This document shows positions 9,601 through 19,129 of a stretch of 64,000 bases of DNA, piece by piece. Location of the stretch: NCBI RefSeq assembly GCF_003173575.1, contig NZ_QGNY01000003.1:1-64000 (forward strand), written 5' to 3'. Positions within the stretch are counted from its first letter, which is position 1, and each line of letters begins with the position of its first letter. The translations under genes were made by a program, and so were the position numbers. The notes under the pieces are model-generated. The model was not told where the DNA came from and ran no database searches. It saw only the letters and a list, made by a program, of their open reading frames with translations. The stretch comes from Pedobacter paludis (GTDB lineage Bacteria; Bacteroidota; Bacteroidia; Sphingobacteriales; Sphingobacteriaceae).

Positions 9601-9770
9601 GTAGAAGTTTTGTTTTGAGTGTTGGCCTGCATAACCACTACTCCAGGTAAAGGCTGATTTGTTTCATCAGTAACCTTACCCGTTACTTTTGTTTGTGCAT
9701 AACTTGTGAAACCCGAAACGGCTAAAAACAAGAAAACCAACAATGCATAAATACGTCTGTTTTTTTTCAT
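6696..9770 (-). CDS. SusC/RagA TonB-dependent outer-membrane transporter
   Basis: A 1024-aa outer-membrane transporter. In order: signal peptide ending SYAQ, an N-terminal carboxypeptidase-regulatory-like domain (residues about 27-110, VTGKVTDETNQPLPGVVV), a plug domain (about 115-230) with the SusC signature SLTVLKDASAAAIYGSRASAGVIVITT-like block, and a beta-barrel ending in an aromatic-rich C-terminus (FLFGVNVKF). With SusD it imports oligosaccharides in a TonB-dependent way. The gene follows the hybrid regulator by 141 nt, and a promoter-like element sits in that gap. Confidence 0.96.
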   Translation of the reverse strand: MKKNRRIYALLVFLFLAVSGFTSYAQTKVTGKVTDETNQPLPGVVVMQANTQNKTSTDGNGVYVLTLQAGASQSLTFTYIGYTPVTLNATGGNLNVALKPSSQSLDEVVVLGYTSQKKASITGAVGSVNMEDAEKRRVPDVAQVLQGQVAGVAVTQSTGAPGDPITIRIRGEGTIGNNSPLFIVDGVPSRDISFLNTNDIKSLTVLKDASAAAIYGSRASAGVIVITTKQGSANKTNIEVNYFNGVQNVTNLPTMLNTTQYLDKLQEAWNNAGYAGTNPYNAEKTRTDLANTDWLNELFETGHSQSAQVSANGGSDKVQYLLSGGFYKQDGIVIFNNDQYKRVNFRANINANLTDRFKIGTNLQISNEAQDALSSKGDAPGIIRHAFLRPPVIPVYKSPNDPTYSAANPFTDLPFYKNNNQSTGWDQNFEKSQNPIALAYFSNDKRNTFRTFGNAYGEYSFLKDKELTFRTNLGVDLLFRHNKAFLQNFGDDDGGGSAIDAGQGRINRPNGLNEERGQETNFTWNNTLNYVKTFNKHSLSALIGSEYISNKADAISASRRRYDYTSGTFQYIDFGGTANDLYNGGSGAEWSLFSLFGSVNYNYDNKYFLTGNLRGDASSRFAENNRWGYFPSVSAGWKISSEDFMKNVSAISDLKLRASYGKLGNQEIDNYAYLTLIRKDGDKYVTDRYGNPDLKWETTTQTNIGLDLGMFKNSLYLSVDYFIKNTSGILLPISLPKFVGDVKPTYVNAGEVQNKGLEVALTYTNNSHAFKYSINGNLATLTNVVKKLHPNLPSIIGQVSRTEVGHSLNEFYGYKMVGIYQNTAEINSYLHGTATHDEKPGDIKFADLNGDGVINDNDRTYIGSNIPKLTYGLNLNGSYKGFDLSVLVQGVQGIDKFNQLKQIIDYDTRPFNYTDAVLGSWHGEGTSNTIPRVSFTDNGSSKISSVFIEDASYLRIKNVELGYSFGPMLKKLNLGVQNVRFYVSGQNLWTKTKYTGLDPETVDAIDYGTYPQSRAFLFGVNVKF

Positions 9771-9792
9771 TTGATTTATATTTGATTATAGG

Positions 9793-9800
9793 CAAATATA
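9793..9800 (-). promoter_or_regulatory. Candidate Bacteroidota -7 element upstream of susC
   Basis: On the minus strand TATATTTG matches the Bacteroidota TAnnTTTG -7 consensus, about 22 nt before the susC start. No clear TTTG -33 box lies 19-21 nt upstream. That would fit a promoter that needs an activator, such as the adjacent hybrid regulator. Confidence 0.4.
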
Positions 9801-9911
9801 GACCAAGAGACGAGCTAACGGAGTGTACTATAATAACATTTTAGTTCACTATTGTTGCAAAACAAGCTAAAAACATCGTTTTTGTTAAGATAATGTTGTT
9901 TTTCGATTGCA

Positions 9912-12900
9912 TTAAATACTTTCTGCCGTTGTAGATCCTTCGTGTTGTTTTTGCCTATAATCATTCGGTGCTAAATGATATATTTTCTTAAACTCTCTAA
10001 AGAAATAGGATTTGTTGTTAAAGCCTGTTAAATAAAAAATCTCTGAAACGTTAAGCTTCGAATTTTGCAGTAAAACCGCAGCGTGTTTCAATCTAATCCG
10101 CTTAATAAATTCTGAAGGTGTCATCCCTGCAAGTGTTTTCAGTTTTCTGTACAATTGCATTTTACTAATGCATAGAGCATCTTCAAGTTTTGATGCATCG
10201 AGATCAGGCTCAGCAAGGTTTTCTTCAACAGCCTTAACCAAAGCATTTAGAAATTCTTTATCCCCCTGTTCCAAATCCACATCAACAAATTGGTTGTTAA
10301 TGTTTCTATCCTTAATCAAATGGTTCATCCGATTTCGGTAATCCAACAATTTTCGAACCCGCATTTGCAGATAGTTTATGTGAAAAGGTTTTGGAATGTA
10401 GGCATCTGCTCCGGTTTCGTAACCTTCGGTTTTACTCTCTTCGGTTCCCTTTGCAGAGAGCATGATAAATGGAATATGACAAGTTGCAGGCGCTGTTTTA
10501 ACATATTTACAAAGCTCAAGTCCATCCATATCGGGCATCATAACATCGCTAATAATAATATCAGGCGTATTATTTTTTAAAAACTCTATCGCCGAAACTC
10601 CATTTTCAGCTTCGTAAATATTGTATTGGTCTTTAAGTATGTTTTTGATTAAAAAACGCAGAGCGGCATCATCTTCAACAATTAAAATACTGTATTCTGC
10701 AACGCCCTGTAAATCATCTATCAGTGCAACTTTGTTATTTTCTTCAACCGTTTCGGCTACTTCATCCTGATAAGGTTTTAAAATAGATTCGAATAAATAA
10801 GATGGTGCAGAGGCAATTACCTCGTCTTGTTTGCCCTCTACAGCTTGCTTGAGCTTTAATTTAAAGTTGAAATAAATCCATTCGTTTTTTAAGGAAACCT
10901 GGATTGAACCATTCATAATGGCAATTAATTCTTTGGTAAAAGCTAAGCCAATACCCGTGCTAAATTTCTCAAATTGATTTTCCTCGCCGATGTGAAACTC
11001 TTTAAAAAGGCTTTCCAAATCTTGTTCTTTTAACTTACAGCCAGAATTGGCTACGATAATTTCCAAATCCTGATCTTCAGCATTAAAGCTTACCGAAAAG
11101 AGAATATCCTGTTTTTCTCCTGCATGTTTAAATGCATTTGATAATAAGTTGAACAGAACCTTTTCAAACTTGTCCTTATCAATAAAGCCAGCTATTCCGT
11201 TTTGAATTTTACGGTCGAAGCGCTGTTCATTTTTTTCTGCAACTGGAATGAACAATTGTGTAAGGCTGTTCAGCAGTTTGGTAATGTCGAAATAATCGTC
11301 GTTCCTTTTTAAATAACCTGCCTCTGCCCTTCTAAACTCTAATAATTGTTGCACCAGATAAGTTAAACGGGCAGTATGCTGATGAACGAGCGATAAAAAG
11401 TAATTCTTGTCAATCGGTTTATCGAGCATATTTTTCCGTTGCATAAAATGCTCAACAGAACCCAGAATTAAGGTAAGCGGGGTTTGAATTTCGTGAGCGA
11501 TATTGGTAAAAAAGTTAATTCGCTGGCGATGCACTTCTTCATCTTTTTGCCTGAAAAGGTATTCGCGTTCCAATTTGAACTTCATCTCCAGCTTGTTTTT
11601 TCTGTAAAGATGGAAAGCATATCCTCCGATAAGCAGAAGTAAAAAATAAAAGGCATAAGCTGGGTAAGTGAGCCAGAAATATTGCTTCACATTTAATTTT
11701 AAAGCAACCACAACTTTCGTCCAGATTCCTTCTCCATTACTCCATCGAACCAACAAATCGTATTTTCCGGGTGGAATATTGTAGTAGGCGATTTTTCCAT
11801 CCGTTCCTGTGTAGCGCCAATTCTGATCCAGCCCTTTTAATTTATAGGCAAATTCGTTTTTCGAAGCATTGAAATAATTGAGCGCATTAAAAGAAAACTG
11901 GAAAAAGTTGCTTTTCCGTTCCAAATCAAAAACTTCTGTCGGCTGCTGTTTTGCTTTTACAATTAAATACTGATTATTTTCGAACTGCTTACCACCCAAC
12001 TGCAAATCAGAAATAAGCAAATTGGGCTGTTTGGTGTTTTCGGTAATGTATTTCGGGAGAAAGTAATTAAAACCGTAAATTCCCCCGAACAATAAATTGT
12101 TATTTGATGCTTTTAATGCTGCTCCATCGCTAAATTCGTTGCTCTGCAAACCATCGCTTTCCTGATAATTCGCAATGCTGTTGTTTGCAGGATTTAATTT
12201 CGCCAGCCCTTTATTGGTGCTCAACCAAATACTTCCTGTCCCATCTTCTTGTATGGCGTGGATGGTGTTGTTAGGCAAGCCATTGTCCATTGTAATTTTA
12301 CTGAACTTTGGTTTTGATTTGAGTGATTCGGCGTACGATAAATAATTTAGGCCATAGCTTGTACCAACCCAAAGTCTGTTTTTGCTATCGTAAAAGAGCG
12401 AAAGCACATCGCTATGTGATAAACTGCCTTCGTAACCCAAAGCCTTGTACGTTTTAAATATTCCGGTTTTTTGATCCAAAACACTTAAGCCACCGTATCT
12501 GCAGGCAATCCAAAGTCTATTATCTTTTCCCTTTGCCAAAGCATAAATAATATCATTGCCAGGGCCATTTTTTTCTATCGATGAAGAATTATACTGCTTA
12601 AAACTTTGAACCGAAACCGAGTGATCTACATTTCTTCTTAATTTTAAATGAATTAATCCATAACCACTGGTTCCAATCCAAACCGAACTATCCTGATCCT
12701 GAACAATGGTATAAACTGACCGAAAATCGGGAATCTTATCCGTTCCCTTTATTTTGTTCCAACTTATGGTTTTTGCCGATGTCTGGTCATAAACCGAAAT
12801 TCCCTTTCCATCGGTACCGATATAAATAAACTGATCGGCGCCACGTTTCATGGCAAATACAGAATTATTATCCAAACCAGAATTTACATCAATTCTTTGG

Positions 12901-14051
12901 GGTTTTGTGGTTTCGGTTCCCACTTTCCAAAAATTATTGAAGATTAGAACGCCATTTCCTTTAGTACCAACCCACAAATTTCCACCTTCTTCAGCAAAAG
13001 CTCTAATTGGCTTATTTATGGTTGTTCCATTAATCTTGGTTAACAGGCCAAAATAGTTTTCCTTCGGATAAATTTGTATTAACCCATTTCCATCTGTCCC
13101 CAACCAGAGCACTTTATCTTGACCAACATTTAAAGCTGTAACTTTTAGGTTTTCTAAGGGTTTAGTCTCGTTTTTCAGGAAGTTTGTTGGCTTAAAATTT
13201 TGATCGTAAATGGTAATGCCTTGATTTTCCCACGCAACCACATAATTAGACTGATAAAAAGTAATGGCCTTAATTCTTTTTTGAGAAATGGCCAATGGCT
13301 GTGGCTTTAAGTCATTTCCAATTTTAAAGTGGTTATCATTGTTGAGTGTGTAAACGATCTGGTTGTTGATGGTAAAAAAATTGGAAATCCCACTTGAATG
13401 ATTAAAAATCCTTAATGTCTTTAACCCCTGATTTGTTACCTGCGCAACAACCAATTCCTCTTTCGCATTTAAATACCAAAGATTATCATTCAGGAAATTC
13501 ATTTTAACAATTCCGTTCGAAACCGGAAACTTCTGATAATCGATAAACTTATCCTTTGCAGAATTATATTTACTCAAAATTCCATTGGCAGAAAAACAGA
13601 ACACCTCCCCCTTTGTATTTATTACAAGCTCGTACTCATTTTCTCTAATTTTTTGGGCAGTGGTATTTTTATAAAAATAACGACTAAAAGCACCTGTATT
13701 TTTATTGTATCTAGAAATTCCTCCAATGGTGTTAATCCAAATGTTACTATGGTTATCTTCTTTAATCGTTTGGATTACATTACTCCCGATGCTGTTTTCG
13801 GCTTTGTCAATATTGTGGTTATAAACGTTAAAATGTGCACCATCATAACGGTTTAGCCCATCCCAGGTTCCAATCCACAACAATTGATCTTTATCTTGTA
13901 GAATTGAGTTAATGGAACTATTTGATAAACCATTTCGGTTATCCAGTTGGCGGTAATAAAAGGATACCCCAGGCTTAACATCTTCAGCAAAAAGGGTTTG
14001 CGAAAAAGTTAATCCCATTAGCAGGATATAAATAAAATAAGTTTTACTCAT
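9912..14051 (-). CDS. Hybrid two-component system sensor/regulator of the PUL
   Basis: A 1379-aa hybrid regulator of the Bacteroidota HTCS type. In order: signal peptide, a periplasmic sensor of repeated propeller blades (GLSNSSINSILQDKDQLLWIG-like units), a Y_Y_Y domain near residues 720-790, one membrane helix near 800, a histidine kinase with H-box NIAHEIQTPLTLI (His near 854), an ATPase domain, a receiver domain with IIISDVMMPDMDG (Asp near 1167), and an AraC-type DNA-binding domain (about 1270-1370). It should sense a released oligosaccharide in the periplasm and activate susC and downstream genes. One oddity: the ATPase G1 box reads VANSGCKLKEQDL rather than the usual DxGxG, while the N-box (NLLSNAFKHA) and G2 box (TGIGLAFTKEL) are intact. 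Confidence 0.95.
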   Translation of the reverse strand: MSKTYFIYILLMGLTFSQTLFAEDVKPGVSFYYRQLDNRNGLSNSSINSILQDKDQLLWIGTWDGLNRYDGAHFNVYNHNIDKAENSIGSNVIQTIKEDNHSNIWINTIGGISRYNKNTGAFSRYFYKNTTAQKIRENEYELVINTKGEVFCFSANGILSKYNSAKDKFIDYQKFPVSNGIVKMNFLNDNLWYLNAKEELVVAQVTNQGLKTLRIFNHSSGISNFFTINNQIVYTLNNDNHFKIGNDLKPQPLAISQKRIKAITFYQSNYVVAWENQGITIYDQNFKPTNFLKNETKPLENLKVTALNVGQDKVLWLGTDGNGLIQIYPKENYFGLLTKINGTTINKPIRAFAEEGGNLWVGTKGNGVLIFNNFWKVGTETTKPQRIDVNSGLDNNSVFAMKRGADQFIYIGTDGKGISVYDQTSAKTISWNKIKGTDKIPDFRSVYTIVQDQDSSVWIGTSGYGLIHLKLRRNVDHSVSVQSFKQYNSSSIEKNGPGNDIIYALAKGKDNRLWIACRYGGLSVLDQKTGIFKTYKALGYEGSLSHSDVLSLFYDSKNRLWVGTSYGLNYLSYAESLKSKPKFSKITMDNGLPNNTIHAIQEDGTGSIWLSTNKGLAKLNPANNSIANYQESDGLQSNEFSDGAALKASNNNLLFGGIYGFNYFLPKYITENTKQPNLLISDLQLGGKQFENNQYLIVKAKQQPTEVFDLERKSNFFQFSFNALNYFNASKNEFAYKLKGLDQNWRYTGTDGKIAYYNIPPGKYDLLVRWSNGEGIWTKVVVALKLNVKQYFWLTYPAYAFYFLLLLIGGYAFHLYRKNKLEMKFKLEREYLFRQKDEEVHRQRINFFTNIAHEIQTPLTLILGSVEHFMQRKNMLDKPIDKNYFLSLVHQHTARLTYLVQQLLEFRRAEAGYLKRNDDYFDITKLLNSLTQLFIPVAEKNEQRFDRKIQNGIAGFIDKDKFEKVLFNLLSNAFKHAGEKQDILFSVSFNAEDQDLEIIVANSGCKLKEQDLESLFKEFHIGEENQFEKFSTGIGLAFTKELIAIMNGSIQVSLKNEWIYFNFKLKLKQAVEGKQDEVIASAPSYLFESILKPYQDEVAETVEENNKVALIDDLQGVAEYSILIVEDDAALRFLIKNILKDQYNIYEAENGVSAIEFLKNNTPDIIISDVMMPDMDGLELCKYVKTAPATCHIPFIMLSAKGTEESKTEGYETGADAYIPKPFHINYLQMRVRKLLDYRNRMNHLIKDRNINNQFVDVDLEQGDKEFLNALVKAVEENLAEPDLDASKLEDALCISKMQLYRKLKTLAGMTPSEFIKRIRLKHAAVLLQNSKLNVSEIFYLTGFNNKSYFFREFKKIYHLAPNDYRQKQHEGSTTAESI

Positions 14052-14149
14052 TTCAAGAATAGTGGCAACAATTAAATTATTTGGATAGAACTTTTGAGGA
14101 TGTATAAATTTAAAAAAAATATTGGGATAAACGTGTCACAAATACCAGT

Positions 14150-14189
14150 AAACAAAACAGGCCATCAAAAGTGATGGCCTGTTTTGTTT
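14150..14189. terminator. Strong terminator hairpin
   Basis: A perfect 18-bp stem (AAACAAAACAGGCCATCA and its complement) with a 4-nt loop lies 15 nt past the stop of the CsbD-like gene and well upstream of the hybrid regulator start. It ends the csbD-like transcript. Confidence 0.85.
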
Positions 14190-14204
14190 ATTTTACCGCT
14201 GGTA

Positions 14205-14390
14205 CTATAAGGAGTTGATCCATTTAACAAGTTCCTCTCTTCCCTTGCCTGTTTTTTGTTGAAGTTTGCCCAATAATTCATCATCTTGTCCATCTTCGTG
14301 CTTCAAATCATCATCGGTTAAGTCTGCATAAGCTTGCTTTACCTTTCCTTTTATCTCGTTCCACTTTCCTTTTAATTCTAACTTATCCAT
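14205..14390 (-). CDS. CsbD family stress-response protein
   Basis: A 61-aa soluble, highly charged helical protein. The start [21 protein letters not shown] and the centre [32 protein letters not shown] match the CsbD-like family. That family is induced by general stress in several bacteria, but its biochemical role is not known. It is monocistronic, with a terminator at 14150-14189, and is divergent from the second susC gene. Confidence 0.88.
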   Translation of the reverse strand: MDKLELKGKWNEIKGKVKQAYADLTDDDLKHEDGQDDELLGKLQQKTGKGREELVKWINSL

Positions 14391-14494
14391 TTCTTTATTT
14401 TTTTAATATTTAATATTGATTTTATGGTTATTTAACAAAGAAAGAAGTGCCTTTGTTTGTTTTTACACAATAATCAATCAGAAAAAATCAAATT

Positions 14495-14527
14495 TTTGCC
14501 ATTCCGTTTAGCTATATCCTATCTTTT
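14495..14527 (+). promoter_or_regulatory. Candidate promoter of the second susC/susD pair
   Basis: A -33-like TTTG at 14495-14498 is followed after 21 nt by TATCTTTT (14520-14527), one base off the TAnnTTTG -7 consensus. The start codon lies about 62 nt downstream. The 14391-14589 gap is shared with the divergent csbD-like gene. Confidence 0.35.
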
Positions 14528-14589
14528 TGTTACATTGGAATTATCATTTCCTAAATAAATAAAAACATTATTAACTAAACTAAAATTTG

Positions 14590-17500
14590 ATGAAAAGACT
14601 ACTATTAAGTTTCATTTTGTCTTTCGGTTTAATTTCGTTTGCTTTCTCGCAAGGCAAGGTTATTAGCGGAAAGGTAAGCTCAGGCACTTCAGGACCGATT
14701 CCAGGAGTAAGTGTATTTGTAAAAGGCTCTCCAAACACCGGAACACAAACAGATGCCACCGGAATTTATAAACTAACGGTTCCAGATGATGCAAAAACCC
14801 TTGTTTTTAGCTTTATTGGGTACAAAACAAAAGAAGTTGCCATTACAGGCAGTAGCATTAATGCAAATTTAGAGGAAGAAAACAACACCTTAAGCGATGT
14901 GGTTGTTGTGGGTTATGGTACGCAGATTAAAAAGGATTTAACAGGATCTGTAGCATCCGTAAAATCAAAAGACCTGGAAAACCTACCTGTAACCAGCTTT
15001 GAGCAAGCTTTACAGGGCAAGGCTGCCGGGGTGAGCATATCATCTCAAAATGGCAAATTAGGCCAAGGTATAACTGTAAGGGTTAGGGGGGCATCATCAG
15101 TTACTGCAGGTAGTGAACCTTTATATATTGTTGACGGAATTCCCATTACAACTGCTGATTTATCGAGCACATCAGCTCCAACAAGTGCATTGGCAGATAT
15201 TAATACAAATGATATTGAATCTATAGAAGTTTTAAAAGATGCCGCTGCTTCGGCAATTTATGGAGCTAGGGCTTCCAATGGTGTTGTTTTAATTACAACA
15301 AAGCAGGGTAAAGTTGGTAAAACACTTATTCAATTTAATGCTTTAGGCGGAGTTAGTACACCATCCAACCATAGAGAATTTTTAAATGCAGAACAATATG
15401 TTCAAATTTTGCGCAGAGCTGGAGAAGGCGCTGCGAACCAAGATTTTCTTAATGGAGATTACCCAACTTTGGCAGCTGCAAAAGCAGATTATGCTGCTAG
15501 CGTTGAAAGCCGTTTAAATAGATATTCAGCAGGCAACAATGACTACCAAACCTATAAGGTTAATTCCAATTGGGAGAAGGCTGCTTTTCAAAATGATCCG
15601 ATTACTCAACAATATGATTTAAGTTTGAATGGTGGTAATGAAAAAACGAAATTTTATATTGGTGGTCAAGCTTTAGATCAACAAGGTATTGTTATTGGAA
15701 ATAGCTACAAGAGATACAGTGGAAGATTAAACCTTACAAATAAGGTTACTGACTTCTTAGAGGTTGGGGTAAACTTAAATTTTTCAAACAGTATAAATAA
15801 TAGGTTGTCTAATGATAATGCGTTTTCTAGTCCATTGCAGGCTGTTGCTTTATCTCCTATTACGCCATTTATTGATCCAAGATCGGGATTGGTTAGTGGT
15901 ACATTACCTGGAGCAGCTTCCAATTTCCCAGTATATTATAATCCTTTAATTGGTGTAGATAATGCTTTTTATAAGGCTACTGTTTACCGAACAATTGGTA
16001 AAGCATTTGCGAATGTAAACATTGCAAAGGGCTTTAAATTTAGTACTGATTTTTCAATTGATAACTTAAATCAAAATGAAGAGAGTTATTATGGCGCTTT
16101 AACTTTTAGAAATACTGGAACCGCAAATGGTGACGGACAAAATATTTCTACATTTGTTATTAATGCAAATACAAATAATTTTTTTAGTTATAACAAAACT
16201 GTAGGCAAAAGCACATTTGATGCTGTTTTAGGTACAAGTTATCAAAAATCGACTACAAAATACAGTACAATTGAAGGTCAAGATTTCCCAAGTGATGCAT
16301 ATATAAAACTTGGTAGCGCTGCCACAAAGGTAACAGCATCAAGTAATGAGAGTGCTTTTAGCTTTCTTTCGTATTTTTTTAGAACAAATTATAAATACAA
16401 TGATCGTTATTTAGTTAGTTTCAGTATTAGGGCTGATGGATCTTCCCGTTTCGGTGAAAATCATAAGTATGGATACTTCCCTGCAGGATCACTAGGGTGG
16501 ATTGCTTCTGAAGAAGATTTCTTAAAAACGAATGAAACCATAAGCTTATTAAAATTCAGAGTAAGTTATGGTTTAACAGGTAATGCTGAAATTGGAAATT
16601 ATTCTGCACGTGGTTTATTCAGTGGAACAGGTGCTTATGGTGGCAGTGCTGGTCAAATCCCTACAAGAATAGCGAACCCAGATTTAACATGGGAAAAAAC
16701 TAAACAGTTAGATATTGGTTTGGACTTTGGTCTCCTTAAGAATAGAATTACTGGTGTATTTGATTTCTATCAAAAAAACACTACAGAGCTATTATTAGAT
16801 GTTCCAATTCCTCAAACAACAGGTTTCTCAACAATAACACAAAACTTAGGTACATTAAAAAATACAGGTTTTGAACTGGGAATTAATTCAGAAAACTTAG
16901 TTGGGGCATTCAAGTGGTCAACTGCAATTACCGCGGCCATAAACAACAACAAAATAACAAACTTAGGTGGACAGGTTTTAAACAGCAACGAAATCAATGC
17001 AGCTGTATCTAATCAGCCAATTGGTGTGTTTTATTTGCCAGAATACGCAGGTGTAGATCCAGCCAATGGGGATGCAATTTATTATCTTAATACAACGGAC
17101 GCATCTGGGAATGTAAACCGATCAACCACGAACGACATCAATCAAGCACAACGAATTTTTGCTGGTAATCCTAACCCAAAATATACTTTTGGTCTTAACA
17201 ACAGTTTTTCTTACAAAAACTTTGATCTTACCATCTTCTTGCAGGGAGTACAAGGAAATAAGATTTTTAATGCTGGTGGGCAATACATGAGCGCAAGTGC
17301 TTCAAATGGTTATGATAACCAAACTGTAGATCAAATGGATTATTGGAATAAACCAGGCGATGTAACCGTTACACCAGAGCCACGTTTGTTTTATGCAAAC
17401 GGAGTAGGAAACTCAACAAGATATCTTTCTGATGGTTCGTACATTCGTTTAAAAACATTAACATTAGGATATAATTTCCCCACTACAATCTTAAGTAAAA

Positions 17501-17682
17501 TCAAACTTAGTAAACTGAGGTTATTTGCAACTGCACAAAACTTGGCTACTATAACCGGATATAAAGGTTGGGATCCTGAGGTTAATGCCGATTATCAATC
17601 AACAAATATTAATCAAGGTGTAGATTTTTATTCTGCTCCACAACCACGAGTTATCTCGTTTGGTATAAACGTTGGCCTATAA
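14590..17682 (+). CDS. SusC/RagA TonB-dependent outer-membrane transporter (second pair)
   Basis: About 1030 aa. An in-frame TTG at 14587 precedes the ATG at 14590. The ATG is preferred because it opens directly into the signal peptide MKRLLLSFILSFG...AFSQ. The order is the carboxypeptidase-regulatory-like domain (VISGKVSSGTSGPIPGVSVF), a plug with EVLKDAAASAIYGARASNGV, and a barrel ending RVISFGINVGL. It is a paralogue, not a copy, of the transporter at 6696-9770. It pairs with SusD 18 nt downstream, but no glycosidase, kinase or anti-sigma factor adjoins it, so the substrate is open; peptides are as possible as glycans. Confidence 0.95.
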   Translation: MKRLLLSFILSFGLISFAFSQGKVISGKVSSGTSGPIPGVSVFVKGSPNTGTQTDATGIYKLTVPDDAKTLVFSFIGYKTKEVAITGSSINANLEEENNTLSDVVVVGYGTQIKKDLTGSVASVKSKDLENLPVTSFEQALQGKAAGVSISSQNGKLGQGITVRVRGASSVTAGSEPLYIVDGIPITTADLSSTSAPTSALADINTNDIESIEVLKDAAASAIYGARASNGVVLITTKQGKVGKTLIQFNALGGVSTPSNHREFLNAEQYVQILRRAGEGAANQDFLNGDYPTLAAAKADYAASVESRLNRYSAGNNDYQTYKVNSNWEKAAFQNDPITQQYDLSLNGGNEKTKFYIGGQALDQQGIVIGNSYKRYSGRLNLTNKVTDFLEVGVNLNFSNSINNRLSNDNAFSSPLQAVALSPITPFIDPRSGLVSGTLPGAASNFPVYYNPLIGVDNAFYKATVYRTIGKAFANVNIAKGFKFSTDFSIDNLNQNEESYYGALTFRNTGTANGDGQNISTFVINANTNNFFSYNKTVGKSTFDAVLGTSYQKSTTKYSTIEGQDFPSDAYIKLGSAATKVTASSNESAFSFLSYFFRTNYKYNDRYLVSFSIRADGSSRFGENHKYGYFPAGSLGWIASEEDFLKTNETISLLKFRVSYGLTGNAEIGNYSARGLFSGTGAYGGSAGQIPTRIANPDLTWEKTKQLDIGLDFGLLKNRITGVFDFYQKNTTELLLDVPIPQTTGFSTITQNLGTLKNTGFELGINSENLVGAFKWSTAITAAINNNKITNLGGQVLNSNEINAAVSNQPIGVFYLPEYAGVDPANGDAIYYLNTTDASGNVNRSTTNDINQAQRIFAGNPNPKYTFGLNNSFSYKNFDLTIFLQGVQGNKIFNAGGQYMSASASNGYDNQTVDQMDYWNKPGDVTVTPEPRLFYANGVGNSTRYLSDGSYIRLKTLTLGYNFPTTILSKIKLSKLRLFATAQNLATITGYKGWDPEVNADYQSTNINQGVDFYSAPQPRVISFGINVGL

Positions 17683-17700
17683 TCCAAAACAAGAATCATT

Positions 17701-19065
17701 ATGAAAAAGACATATATATATAATTTAATATTTGCATCGATGCTGTTGGCTACAGTTTCATCTTGCAAAAAGGCTCTAGATATTAACCCAGTTGATACAA
17801 TAGAGCAAAGTAAAGCACTACAAACATCTAAAGATGTAGAAGTGGCGCTTGTTGGCTCCTACTCAGCATTAGGAAGTAGAAATTTTTACGGAGGCAGACC
17901 ATTTTTAATGGCCGATTTCTTAGCAAATACCGATGCAATAGAATGGTATGGCACCTATGAGGAGCTTACGCAGACCATAAATAAATCTCTCTTAAAAACA
18001 AATACATTTGTTGATAATGTTTGGGCAGATGGATATACAACAATCAATGATGTAAATAATGTAATCGCATCCATTAGCAAAGTTGATGCTGCAAAGAAAA
18101 ATAAAGTAGAAGGTGAAGCCAAGTTTATAAGAGGGTCTGCCTATTTTGACTTAGTAAGATTATTTGGAAAAGCTTATAATGATGGTAGCCCAACAACAAA
18201 TCTAGGAGTGCCGATTATTCTTACACCAACAACCTCAGTTACAGATGCAAGTTATGTAAGTAGGGCTACAGTTGCTGCTGTTTACACACAAGCAATCGCC
18301 GACTTAACGGATGCAGAAGCTAAATTGCCAGCAACTAATGGCTTTTTTGCAACTAAATATTCTGCAGCCGGGATGTTGGCAAGATTATATTTACAGATGG
18401 GAAACTATTCTGCCGCTGCAAATGCTGCAAATAGAGTAATTGCTTCAGGAAATTACAGTCTTACCCCTGCTTTCATAGATGCATTTCCGGTAATGGGTTC
18501 ATCTCCCGGATCAAATACAACTGAAGATGTTTTTTCTATTCAAGTAAGAACACTTACTGGCTTTAATGGCTTTAACGAGTTTTATGGATCATCAACTTAT
18601 GGCGGTCGTGGAGATGCTGTTATTGCTCAAGATTGGATAGACAATACATATAGTACAGCTGATGATCGAATTAATGCTTTTTATGATGATGGTGATATGT
18701 ACACTTCTAAATTTGCAAACCCTTATGGAAATGTTTCGATTATTAGGTTGGCTGAAATGTATTTGATTAGGGCAGAATGCAATGCTCGCTTAGCACCAGC
18801 TGCACCAATTGGAGGACAAACACCCCTTCAGGATTTAGCCGTAGTTAGATCTCGTGCTGGCTTAACAACCACCACCGCAACTCTAGCTAATATTTTAAAT
18901 GAAAGAAAGCTTGAACTTGCTTTTGAAGGTTTTGCTTTACATGATGCAAAAAGGACACAGACTAATATTGGTTCTTTAGCCTGGAATTCGAATGCATTAG
19001 TGTTTCCTATCCCTCAAAGAGAAATGGATGCAAACAAAAACCTAGTTCAAAACCCAGGTTATTAA
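17701..19065 (+). CDS. SusD/RagB-like lipoprotein (second pair)
   Basis: A 454-aa surface lipoprotein with Cys22 in the context ATVSSC. It has the SusD_N-like segment KVEGEAKFIRGSAYFDLVRLFGKAY and the RagB/SusD segment VSIIRLAEMYLIRAECNARL, with the terminal NILNERKLELAFEGFALHDAKR and LVFPIPQREMDANKNLVQNPGY. The gene follows the second susC by 18 nt and ends before a strong terminator. It is shorter than the SusD at 5198-6682 and divergent in sequence. Confidence 0.94.
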   Translation: MKKTYIYNLIFASMLLATVSSCKKALDINPVDTIEQSKALQTSKDVEVALVGSYSALGSRNFYGGRPFLMADFLANTDAIEWYGTYEELTQTINKSLLKTNTFVDNVWADGYTTINDVNNVIASISKVDAAKKNKVEGEAKFIRGSAYFDLVRLFGKAYNDGSPTTNLGVPIILTPTTSVTDASYVSRATVAAVYTQAIADLTDAEAKLPATNGFFATKYSAAGMLARLYLQMGNYSAAANAANRVIASGNYSLTPAFIDAFPVMGSSPGSNTTEDVFSIQVRTLTGFNGFNEFYGSSTYGGRGDAVIAQDWIDNTYSTADDRINAFYDDGDMYTSKFANPYGNVSIIRLAEMYLIRAECNARLAPAAPIGGQTPLQDLAVVRSRAGLTTTTATLANILNERKLELAFEGFALHDAKRTQTNIGSLAWNSNALVFPIPQREMDANKNLVQNPGY

Positions 19066-19077
19066 ATTGAACACAAC

Positions 19078-19111
19078 AAAAAATGCCTCCCGAAATCGGG
19101 AGGCATTTTTT
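19078..19111. terminator. Bidirectional terminator between convergent genes
   Basis: A 14-bp stem (AAAAAATGCCTCCC / GGGAGGCATTTTTT) with loop GAAATC. A and T runs on both sides let it serve the susD gene on the plus strand and the acs gene on the minus strand. Confidence 0.88.
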
Positions 19112-19129
19112 TTATACGATATTTATCGA

